From: Apostichopus japonicus
Taxonomy: Eukaryota > Echinodermata > Holothuroidea > Aspidochirotida > Stichopodidae
DNA: 64,000 bases
Direction: 5' to 3'
NCBI RefSeq assembly: GCF_037975245.1
Contig: NC_092579.1
Coordinates: forward strand, 29,166,166 to 29,230,165
Within the stretch, counting starts at the first letter, position 1, and every line of letters starts with the position of its first letter. Under the pieces are notes generated by a model that ran no database searches, was not told where the DNA came from, and worked only from the letters and a program-made list of their open reading frames with translations. Of this stretch, positions 11,101 to 21,262 are shown piece by piece. The position numbers and the translations under genes are program-made.

Positions 11101-13374
11101 TCACTGTTCTTGATTTTCCAACTCATTACGATTTTCATTTATATATATTCATTTGCCTTTGTCGTTTACCTCCATTGCATTAACATAAAGTCTGTTCAAA
11201 GTATCTCTTTCGAGATCCGGCTTTAGGAATCACAAATGATTTTCGAGTTGGATAGCATCATGTTTGATCTCTAGAGTAAGGCAAAATATGTCACCAAAAA
11301 CAGAACTAGTATTGTTCGATACAGGTGACTAACGCCTACAGTGGAATTACGATCTTCCTTACCGGTTTCGAACCTCTGGACATACAATCAGCGTCCATAG
11401 CCTAGTGGTTAGGGTGTCCGCGTACAGAGCGGGAGGCCCGTGGTTCGAATCCCGGTGGAGGCTGAAAGTTTTTTCACTGTTCTTGATTTTCCAACTCATT
11501 ACGATTTTCATTTATATATATTCATTTGCCTTTGTCGTTTACCTCCATTGCATTAACATAAAGTCTGTTCAAAGTATCTCTTTCGAGATCCGGCTTTAGG
11601 AATCACAAATGATTTTCGAGTTGGATAGCATCATGTTTGATCTCTAGAGTAAGGCAAAATATGTCACCAAAAACAGAACTAGTATTGTTCGATACAGGTG
11701 ACTAACGCCTACAGTGGAATTACGATCTTCCTTACCGGTTTCGAACCTCTGGACATACAATCAGCGTCCATAGCCTAGTGGTTAGGGTGTCCGCGTACAG
11801 AGCGGGAGGCCCGTGGTTCGAATCCCGGTGGAGGCTGAAAGTTTTTTCACTGTTCTTGATTTTCCAACTCATTACGATTTTCATTTATATATATTCATTT
11901 GCCTTTGTCGTTTACCTCCATTGCATTAACATAAAGTCTGTTCAAAGTATCTCTTTCGAGATCCGGCTTTAGGAATCACAAATGATTTTCGAGTTGGATA
12001 GCATCATGTTTGATCTCTAGAGTAAGGCAAAATATGTCACCAAAAACAGAACTAGTATTGTTCGATACAGGTGACTAACGCCTACAGTGGAATTACGATC
12101 TTCCTTACCGGTTTCGAACCTCTGGACATACAATCAGCGTCCATAGCCTAGTGGTTAGGGTGTCCGCGTACAGAGCGGGAGGCCCGTGGTTCGAATCCCG
12201 GTGGAGGCTGAAAGTTTTTTCACTGTTCTTGATTTTCCAACTCATTACGATTTTCATTTATATATATTCATTTGCCTTTGTCGTTTACCTCCATTGCATT
12301 AACATAAAGTCTGTTCAAAGTATCTCTTTCGAGATCCGGCTTTAGGAATCACAAATGATTTTCGAGTTGGATAGCATCATGTTTGATCTCTAGAGTAAGG
12401 CAAAATATGTCACCAAAAACAGAACTAGTATTGTTCGATACAGGTGACTAACGCCTACAGTGGAATTACGATCTTCCTTACCGGTTTCGAACCTCTGGAC
12501 ATACAATCAGCGTCCATAGCCTAGTGGTTAGGGTGTCCGCGTACAGAGCGGGAGGCCCGTGGTTCGAATCCCGGTGGAGGCTGAAAGTTTTTTCACTGTT
12601 CTTGATTTTCCAACTCATTACGATTTTCATTTATATATATTCATTTGCCTTTGTCGTTTACCTCCATTGCATTAACATAAAGTCTGTTCAAAGTATCTCT
12701 TTCGAGATCCGGCTTTAGGAATCACAAATGATTTTCGAGTTGGATAGCATCATGTTTGATCTCTAGAGTAAGGCAAAATATGTCACCAAAAACAGAACTA
12801 GTATTGTTCGATACAGGTGACTAACGCCTACAGTGGAATTACGATCTTCCTTACCGGTTTCGAACCTCTGGACATACAATCAGCGTCCATAGCCTAGTGG
12901 TTAGGGTGTCCGCGTACAGAGCGGGAGGCCCGTGGTTCGAATCCCGGTGGAGGCTGAAAGTTTTTTCACTGTTCTTGATTTTCCAACTCATTACGATTTT
13001 CATTTATATATATTCATTTGCCTTTGTCGTTTACCTCCATTGCATTAACATAAAGTCTGTTCAAAGTATCTCTTTCGAGATCCGGCTTTAGGAATCACAA
13101 ATGATTTTCGAGTTGGATAGCATCATGTTTGATCTCTAGAGTAAGGCAAAATATGTCACCAAAAACAGAACTAGTATTGTTCGATACAGGTGACTAACGC
13201 CTACAGTGGAATTACGATCTTCCTTACCGGTTTCGAACCTCTGGACATACAATCAGCGTCCATAGCCTAGTGGTTAGGGTGTCCGCGTACAGAGCGGGAG
13301 GCCCGTGGTTCGAATCCCGGTGGAGGCTGAAAGTTTTTTCACTGTTCTTGATTTTCCAACTCATTACGATTTTC

Positions 13375-13419
<45 letters not shown>

Positions 13420-13420
13420 T
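11041..13420 (+). repeat. Tandem array of six 373-bp tRNA-headed units between TA tracts
   Basis: TA microsatellites at about 11045-11096 and 13376-13418 bracket a head-to-tail array with an exact 373-bp period. The unit recurs from about 11097, with tRNA-like heads at 11391, 11764, 12137, 12510, 12883 and 13256, followed by a final partial unit. The copies I compared read identically, including a 64-codon chance open frame repeated five times. Each unit is a tRNA-like head followed by a body with a short internal TA run. This looks like a SINE-derived sequence recently expanded by unequal crossover or rolling-circle-type amplification. Confidence 0.9.
11391..13327 (+). other. Six tRNA-like heads with pol III A and B boxes
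   Basis: Each head (first copy 11391-11462, then every 373 bases) has an A box TAGCCTAGTGG and a B box GGTTCGAATCC. The acceptor arms GCGTCCA / TGGAGGC pair at 6 of 7 positions. The anticodon stem TCCGC / GCGGG encloses the loop GTACAGA, nominally anticodon ACA. The T stem pairs poorly (CGTGG / CCCGG). The fold and both boxes support an RNA polymerase III promoter of tRNA origin. The weak T stem argues against a working tRNA. Confidence 0.7.
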
Positions 13421-13999
13421 GTGTGTGTAAGTAAGTAAGTAAAAAGGTCAAACTGTGGATTCAGAGGCATATATTTAGGTTTTAACACAAGGTTGTGCTA
13501 ATAAATGCTCTTGAATTTTGAAAAAGGTCCCCGACTGACGAAAGAGGTGAGACGTGGTACCCAACACAACACACTACCTCACGTCAAATCATTGCCTTAC
13601 TATAACTGTTTTAGCGTGCAGGTGTTCAAGACATTTTCATCTTCGTTTATAGTATGATGAAGATAGAAGGAGTATTGACATGTAATAGCATGTCATACAT
13701 TATTGTTATTTCCCCTTTAAAATCCTTTAAATCTTTTTTTTTCAAACAATCCTGGAAATTTCACGTTGGTTTCCTGTTTCCTGGTGATTGTTTTTATTCG
13801 TCACGCAGAATAATGAATAACCTACAGTTAAGAGAGCAAACGCATTGATCGAGTTATCATACACAGATTGATGGTTCTAACTTCTGTCAGTTAACTGCTG
13901 CCCGTCATTCAATCGAGAAATGAAGTTGTTTTTACTTTTGCAAATTGCACCTACTTGGGCTTTATGCTACTGGTTACTTTAGTGAATGAAACTGAGATA

Positions 14000-14004
14000 T
14001 TATA

Positions 14005-14088
<84 letters not shown>

Positions 14089-14215
14089 ATATATAATATA
14101 TACAATATATAGATTCAATATATATATATAGTAAAATATAACATATATATATATTGATTTAATATAATTATATATATATGTTTATATATATATATATATG
14201 TATGTTAATATTTCT
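14000..14215. repeat. TA-rich microsatellite upstream of VWC gene copy 2
   Basis: Nearly continuous TA dinucleotides with interruptions, ending about 30 bases before the predicted start codon of copy 2 at 14248. Confidence 0.85.
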
Positions 14216-14247
14216 GTATATATTTCTGTATATATTTTCAAGACAAT

Positions 14248-15783
14248 ATGGACGGAAAAGCTATTCGATTAAGCTGCAGGTTATTTTTCGTGGTCTTGGT
14301 AGGATTATCGTGCCAGGTGCAGTCTCAGTCATCTTCAATATCACTAAGTACTTCCCAGTTTACCAGCGGCAGTGATTCGATAGGTAAACCATTATAACGT
14401 ATCTTGATTTGTTGGAGTGTTACAACGTGTGCTTAAACAAGGTGAGAGAGTATATGCAGGGGGGACCTGCAAGGGCAATAACAAGGCCTACATGGGGCGG
14501 GGGGCAGCAAGGCGGATCCAGGATTTCCAAATGTAGGGACAGGAATCTGAGGTCGTTGAAGCCACATCTTACAGTGGGTCCTATATACGACAGCATGAAA
14601 CCCACAATTTTAGATATTAAATGTTGCATTGTGAGGCATATTTTAGGCTATTATTTTTTTGGGCTACAACTAGGTCTACACGAAATAGGTTCTGCTAGCC
14701 TAAGAAATCAGTAAAGACATGGAGTCGTATCTCATCCGCCTTCACATCAGGGCCATTGGATCAGGGCCTTAATAGCCCTTTCGTCTGAAATCCTATTGAC
14801 TTTGTGAACACTTAGGTTTGCTCAAACAATTAGGTATACCATACTATACAAAAAGTGTTGAAACTTGAACATTCCTTAGAAACTAGATCTTTCGTATGGA
14901 ATTCTATTGCTTTGTAAACATATAGGTTTGCTCTAAACAATTAGATGTTATACGATAGCCTATACAAAGTGTTGAAACTTTAGCAATCCTTGTTGCGTCT
15001 TTCCTAAATGCAGGTGTTGACTGCATCTTTCAATTGGCAGTAATTTCGTCATCTTTTGATACTATATCTCCTCTTCGGTAAATCCTGGAGCCTCCAATAA
15101 AGTGCATGCTTAGTAGATACATCACCCCCCCCCCCCCCATTGGGGTGTAAAATGCTGTTAAAGCTTGAAAAAATGTATTCAGTGGAGTTTACTCTATAGA
15201 ATATATGCAAGCATGTATAATTTATGAGTTATGATAAATTAATGCATTGATATCCGCATGCTCTAAATATGGAAAGTATGAAGTGTATAATGACCCATAT
15301 GTAAAATTGTGAAATGTATGTAGCTTTGATTCAGAAGAGTTCAACACTTCCAGCGAGTGTGTCCGATATAATACAGTACCTCCTCTCTCTCATGCAGTAC
15401 TTCGTGCGTGTTCCACCAAATTATATTTGTTGAAATTAACTATATATACGAGATTTATAAAGGATTTGTCATACTTGCATGTTATTATCTTGTGCACCTT
15501 TCCCTGTCGGTTGTTTTATGATTCCCAGCTGACTACCCTTGTAGCTTCAGGGGGAATTATATTCTTCATGGACAGCATTATGATTTGGATTCGTGTACGG
15601 CGTGTCTTTGTTATAATGGATCAATTACGTGTACTATTGAAGGTTGTCCTCGGTTACAATGTGACGAAGTTTCGGTCCTACCAGGCATATGCTGTCCCAA
15701 TTGCATATACAGTAAGATGACGTCTAATACCATATATAGACTGATATGGATGTGTTTAACTTAATATAGGCTAATATTAAAGT

Positions 15784-15833
<50 letters not shown>

Positions 15834-18800
15834 GAACATCTATACCTATATGGATGTGTTAAACGTATAGCATTAAGCTCTTTACCCATATGTATATCTT
15901 TGACATCTAAGGCCTAGGATTCATATATATGTTTACATAAAATATTTACCTCTTTACATACATGGATGTGTTTAACACGTAGTATTAACCTTTAAACCAG
16001 GGTTTACCTAACTTTATCCCCCCCCCCACGAACCCCCTGTGGATGTCAGACTTGTCCACGAACCGCCAACTTTTCGAGACACGATCTGAGTCATTATTAT
16101 ACTATAACACGCAGAACAGTGCTTCGTAAAAGATCAAGTTCATAGTGTAATTTTGTAATGGAAAAAAAAACAAGAGATGAAAAAGTATTTATTTGGAAAC
16201 GTTAAGATTAGATCAGCGCTTTATCTTCACGAAGTACTGTCATGCGTACATCAACTTCACCAAGTCATGCGGCCTGTATCTCTTTCATAATTCAGTTATT
16301 TATCACCTGCACGGTATACGGTACTACTATGGCAACATAATGTATGCGTATGGAACGCGAAAAGAGTTTGTCCATAGGTGTGACTTTTGTACATTACTAA
16401 ATTATATATGATATATCAGATTTTAGTACAACAAAAAGTACTCTAGTTTTGACTTCTACAGGCGTGAGTCCATCCCAGGGGGTTCATGTACCCCAGTTAG
16501 GGAACCCCTGCTTTACACCGATATGGATGTGTTTAACACGTATTACTAACCTCTTGACATATAGGGATATATGCTTAACATATAGTATTAACCTCTTCAC
16601 ATGGAGATGTTTAGTATATAGTACTAACCTCTGTAACAATAAGAATGTGTTTAACATATATAATTAAGCTCTATACCTATATGGATGTGTTTAACATATA
16701 TAACCTATTCTCTTATATGGATGTGCTCATATATATTATTATCCTCTTTACCATATAACTATAGAAATGGTCGTTATCAGTACACAGATTTTGGACTTTA
16801 CCTGTAGACACCGGAAAAATAGAAACAAAAGGTATTGTCGATTCTCCCTGGACATCTCAGTGCAAACGTCGTATACTAGTACAGATGTCATGGGCGTGAA
16901 TCTTTGGAAACTCAGCGCCTGGATAAGTACGAACGCGGATGGAAATGGAACGAAATATGATTTGAATGATAACATATTCAGTGAACAATATGCAGCAAAG
17001 CCATTCAAATTAAACCACTATCCACCTTGGCAATGGAAGAAATTGTTTAACAATATGACATTGAGAGGAGGCCCATGTGATCAATGCAGATACATGTGTG
17101 TTGAATTTGGTCTGGCAGATGACCCAAGGCCACTTGAATACCTACCTTTTACCTTTCAACCTGTAAACTTCGAAACGGAGAGATTAGTTGATTGTGTATC
17201 CCTTTCAAAACGCGAAGGTGTGTATCATAATTAAAGAAATTAATTTGTAACCTCTTGTTGACTGTGAATTGTTTTCATTCATGGTTGTTATGTGGTTGAA
17301 CATATACCATTAAATTACCTCAGACATCGTTATGCAAGTCTCTTTCTTGTTATTTCTTTTTCGTAAGGGGATGGGGGAGTGGTGGTTGTGGGGGGGGGGT
17401 TGCTGGTGGAGATTAAGAAAACTGTCATCAAGCTTAAATTAAAATGAAATCGAGAAAAATTAAATTGAAGATTTTTTTTCTTTATAACATATCTCTTCTG
17501 CAGTTATGGGAAAACAAATATTAAACAATTTATTTTTACGTTTATTTCACATTGAATCGAAGGTATTGGCTGTACCTACAAAGGAATTTCTTTCCATGAC
17601 AAAACGGTGATTCGTCCTGGTAATTGTACAGAATGTATGTGTTTGGATGCATGGTTTCGTCAACTGCACCAAAGAAAACTGTGATGGAGGAACAGATGTA
17701 CCAGAAGAGTATTATCCATCCTATAGGCCTACCCAGAGTAAGTTGAAACACCCGTTTCTCATAGATTGTACGTTACTGAACGAGTATCACATATAGCCAG
17801 TAATTATATACATTAAAGAAGTACCATATAGTATAATACATTAAGAAAGCCGGTCTTGTATATGTGCACGATTCCTATATCAATCAGTTGAGAAACTTAG
17901 TACGTGGATAAAAGACACAGCATTACAATAAACAGAATTCGAATTAATTTTATAGTGAATAATATTTTGCTTTAGTTCTTGGATATCTTGAAAGTCGATT
18001 TCAGCAGATTTATTGAATGTAAACACAAGATTATAGCGACTGATCATGGGAAAACGCGAAGGTGAGGACATAATTAAAGAAATTAAATTGTAACCTCTTG
18101 TTGACTGTTAACTGCTTTCATTCATGGTAGTTGTGCGGTTGAACGTAAACCATTGAATAACCTAAGATTTCGTTATACAAGTCTCTTTATTGTTATTTAT
18201 TTTTTTCGTATGGAGATGGGGTGGGGAGGGTGGGGGGGGTGTTGGTGGTGGGGATTAATACATGATATGACTCAATTCTTAAGAAAGCTGTCATCAAGCT
18301 CAAATGAAAATGAAATCGAGAAAATTAAATCCAAGATTTTGTTTTCATTATAACATACTTATCTCTTCTGCAGTTATTGGAAAACACAAAATTTAAAAAC
18401 AATTTGAAATGATTCTAATTTGTATTTCATATGGAATTGAAGGTGCAGGTATTGGCTGTGCCTACGAAGGAATTTCTTTCCATGACAAAACGGTGAATCG
18501 TCCTAATAATTGTACAGAATGTATGTGTTTGAATGGTACAGTCAACTGCACCAAGGAAATTTGTGACGTAGGAACAGATGTACCAGAAGAGTATTATCCA
18601 TCCCATAGGCCTACCCAGAGTAAGTTGAAACACCCGTTACTCATAGACTGCACGTTACTGAACGAGTATCACCTTTATAGCCAGTAATAGAAGTACCGTA
18701 CCGTATATATATATATATAATGCATTAAGAAAGTAGGTCTTATAATGTGCACGATTCCTATATCAATCAGTTGTGAAACTTAGCACATGAATAAATGACA

Positions 18801-19832
18801 CAGAATTACAATAAAGAAAATGCTCGTTAATTTTTAAAGTGAATAATATTTTGCTTGAGTGCTTAATTGGATACTTGTAAAGCGGCGCTTCCAGAAGCTT
18901 TATAGAGCGGCATATCCTTACAAAGCAACGCAAAATGCATCAGCGCTAAAGCCTAGTCTGCCTGTTGCAACTTCAGTAAACAGATCTGTATTATAATGTA
19001 AAGTATAATGGACTATACGTGTACGACATCATGTATATCAGCTGGTTCGCTACATTTAGACCAACGAGCCAGGGCCTTCCATGAGGACCGATCTACAACC
19101 CATGTACCTGATCCCTATCCCCTCAGAATCGATGCTCAAAGTGCATGAAATCTAGCTGGGAATATATACATATATATGATAAATAATAAGTTGATGAGCA
19201 CGTAATGTTTAAAAAGTACTGCTACAGTAAACTGGTGTTCATTCATACTTAGTAAAGATTCCTAAATCCTATTGGTCCATTCAGGTCAGCTGACCGTGGT
19301 TAATCCTGTGAGTAACGCACGGTAAAATTACGGGGTATCACTTTAATAAATCTTTGGTTATATGTAACCAAAAATGTTTTGTTTTATGATTTCCCCCCAC
19401 ACAAATGGTAGTGTATGAATGAACGGGGTTAATCAACGGTCTAGCGTGCGTTACTCACATGATTAATGCACTCCGGGTGTTAATGCTATCGCTGGATGCA
19501 CTCGGGCTCCGCCCTCGTTCATCGCTTGCATTATCCCCCGATCGTGCATTAATCCTGTGAGTAACGCACGCTAGACCGTTGATTAACCCCTTATTTAACC
19601 TTTGTATGAACGATGCTATATGTGATGATTTTTTCCAGCTGATGACATGACGTCACTCTATACAGATGAAACGGAAGATGGAGATTCCACGAGGCCAACC
19701 CTCCCAACCATTGTCATCGTCATTCTCTCTCTTTCTATCTCTCTTACCTTTTTACTGGTTATTTTACTACTGATAAGAAGAAAAATGAACACTAATTCAG
19801 AAACGAACGATTACAGTTTGGTGTTAAGTTGA
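14248..19832 (+). CDS. VWC-type type I membrane protein, copy 2 (complete)
   Basis: Five exons join in phase to 378 codons plus stop: 14248-14383, 15529-15711, 16765-17217, 18449-18619 and 19639-19832. Exon 1 encodes a signal peptide (hydrophobic core LFFVVLVGL, likely cut near residue 26) and a Ser/Thr-rich linker. Exon 2 is a canonical VWC module (residues about 47-105: CTACLC, then PGICCPNC). Exon 3 encodes the unrecognised 150-residue domain (LWKLSAWIS). Exon 4 encodes the short cysteine module (CTECMC, NGT, NCT). Exon 5 encodes an acidic stalk, one membrane helix (about 338-360), RRK and a short tail ending DYSLVLS. It predicts a cell-surface glycoprotein. It is the tandem paralogue of 1759-4231, with the same exon lengths for exons 4 and 5. 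The binding partner is unknown; VWC modules elsewhere often bind BMP-type ligands, but nothing here shows that. Confidence 0.8.
14770..15330 (+). repeat. Duplicated segment matching window bases 1-395
   Basis: The phrase around 14770 (taatagccctttcgtctgaa) matches the first bases of the window (taatagccttttcgtctgaa), and similarity continues through the introns and exons to about 4240 / 19850. This marks a tandem gene duplication with an offset of about 14.8 kb at its left end. Confidence 0.8.
15998..16510. mobile_element. Short hAT-type element in intron 2 of VWC gene copy 2
   Basis: Left end cagggtttacctaactt and right end agttagggaacccctg are imperfect inverted repeats. They are flanked by ctttaaac (15990-15997) and ctttacac (16511-16518), an 8-bp target duplication with one difference. 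Copy 1 of the gene lacks it, so insertion followed the gene duplication. No transposase is seen. Confidence 0.75.
17563..17737 (+). pseudogene. Frameshifted extra copy of the second VWC exon
   Basis: This is 175 bases long against 171 for the intact exon at 18449-18619. The sequence after 'tgtatgtgtttg' has changed and gained 4 bases, so the frame runs into TGA shortly after. The acceptor context has changed from gcag to gaag, while the GTAAGT donor remains. It belongs to an internal duplication: the end of exon 3 plus intron (cgcgaaggtg at 17211) recurs at 18055. Splicing must skip it to give a full protein. Confidence 0.8.
19425..19590. mobile_element. Foldback element with 46-bp perfect-but-one arms
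   Basis: The left arm 19425-19470 (ggggttaatcaacggtctag...) is the inverted form of 19545-19590 (...ctagaccgttgattaacccc), with a single mismatch. The 74-base centre is itself partly self-complementary. A third partial copy of the arm (ttaatcctgtgagtaacgca) lies at about 19300. It sits in the last intron of VWC gene copy 2 and is absent from copy 1. Confidence 0.8.
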
Positions 19833-20040
19833 AGGCGTGTGAGCCCAGAAGAATAACGTTATGGGAATGACCGCAGCTTGGCTTGTATGATATGATCAAT
19901 TAGGATTATTATGAACAGTTTATAGTCATGAGTGGGCTGGTGGGACGGAAGACAAACGGAAGACATAATATAACACCTGTTGATATGGATGTGTTTAACA
20001 TATGGGCTAATATTAAGTAGACAATATATGAATTTATATC

Positions 20041-20092
20041 TATATCTATATATAAATAAATACATATATATATATATATATATATATCTAGA
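20041..20092. repeat. TA microsatellite at the 5' junction of the Penelope-like element
   Basis: TA dinucleotides run up to the truncated 5' end of the retroelement. A second, longer TA tract begins at the 3' end (about 21095), so the element sits within a TA repeat. Confidence 0.8.
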
Positions 20093-20893
20093 ATGGTTGG
20101 TTCCAGCGATACTGACACTATCGCCACTTCCGTTTTCCGTAAGAAAACATTTACAGGGTTGTTCATTAATTGGAAATCCTGGTGCCCCAAAAAGTATAAA
20201 ATTGCGGTTATTAAGGCTTTGCATGAACGCGCACGTAGATTGTGTTCACCGGATTCCTTGTTCGTTCATGAATTGCAATTTATTAAACGCATTTTGACTT
20301 TAAATGGTTACCCTAGGAAGTTGTTGCATGAAATGGAGAGCTATACTTCTAAATTAAGAGAACAGCTGGGCATGGGTCCTGTAATTAAATTTGATCATGG
20401 GGAGACTAAAGAAAATACGGTTTTTGTTAAATTACCATACTGTGGCCCCAGCAGTGTTAAACTCGCTAAGACTTTAGGAAGTTACATTAAAGGGTTTTGT
20501 GATGACAATACTCATATCAAAATAATTTTTCTGCAAAATAAAATTGCAACTTTGTTCAGTTTCAAGGATGCTTATAAGTTAGATTATGCCAACAATGTTG
20601 TATATAGGATAAACTGCCCAGACTGTGATTCCTTTTATGTCGGGGAAACCAATAGACGGCTTAAAGATAGATTCAAAGAACATCTGATGAGCTCTTTTTG
20701 TGGTCAGAAAGGCGCTATTAACCTTTATTGTACTGCGCACATACATAATCTGCCTACTTTTCTTGACCATTGTGCCGCTATTGGTAATGAACCCCAGTGG
20801 TTCAGGAGGAAGATTAAAGAGAGTGTCCTAATAAAAGACTTAAATGCTGGCTTAAATAGAAACGTAGCAAGCTACGGGTTGGAGCTATTCTAA
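20093..20893 (+). mobile_element. Penelope-like retroelement ORF, 5'-truncated (thumb plus GIY-YIG)
   Basis: This uninterrupted 266-codon frame begins with residues typical of the end of a Penelope-type reverse transcriptase (TSVFRKKTFTGLFINW at about 12-27; then YKIAVIKALHERARRLCS). It ends with a GIY-YIG endonuclease module (VVYRINCPDC, YVGETNRRLKDRFKEH at about 168-199). The palm with its catalytic aspartates is missing, so the copy cannot retrotranspose alone. The intact frame suggests recent insertion or selection. The assigned start codon is simply the first ATG and is not the element's native start. Confidence 0.88.
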
Positions 20894-21014
20894 TCCCTAT
20901 TTACTTTTTATTGCTGGTTGTTATAATCATTCCTAGTTTAAAAATTCACTCATGTTTATCACTATTGTCGTCTTCGGATGTATATAAGCCCTTGTATTTA
21001 ATTGATCTTGTACA

Positions 21015-21057
21015 ATTGCCTGACGATGGAGTGGTGACCACTCCGAAATATAGCAGT
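21015..21057 (+). ncRNA. Hammerhead-ribozyme-like motif in the 3' region of the Penelope-like element
   Basis: In order: stem I strand ATTGC (21015-21019), core CTGACGA (21020-21026, fits CUGANGA), one unpaired T, a 7-bp stem II GGAGTGG / CCACTCC with loop TGA, GAAA (21045-21048), a minimal stem III TATA, then GCAGT pairing back to ATTGC (one G-T). Predicted cleavage follows A21052 in an AUA triplet. Hammerheads with very short stem III are known in Penelope-like elements. The extra base before stem II is a departure from the canonical fold. Confidence 0.6.
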
Positions 21058-21084
21058 ATGTCGTTGTTAAAAATATTCGCTTGT

Positions 21085-21105
21085 TTATCTTTTATATATA
21101 TATAA

Positions 21106-21151
<46 letters not shown>

Positions 21152-21168
21152 ATATATATATAAATATA

Positions 21169-21260
<92 letters not shown>
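21085..21260. repeat. TA microsatellite at the 3' end of the Penelope-like element
   Basis: About 170 bases of TA with a few TTTA or AATA interruptions. Confidence 0.9.

Positions 21261-21262
<2 letters not shown>

Noticed and set aside
11391-11462. Functional tRNA-Cys gene (nominal ACA anticodon)
   Set aside because: The cloverleaf has a poorly paired T stem and an acceptor mismatch, and lies in a 373-bp repeated unit; a tRNA-derived SINE head explains it better.
11405-13091. Five identical 64-codon open frames as a protein family
   Set aside because: They are spaced exactly by the repeat period, start across the tRNA-like head, and are a by-product of the array.
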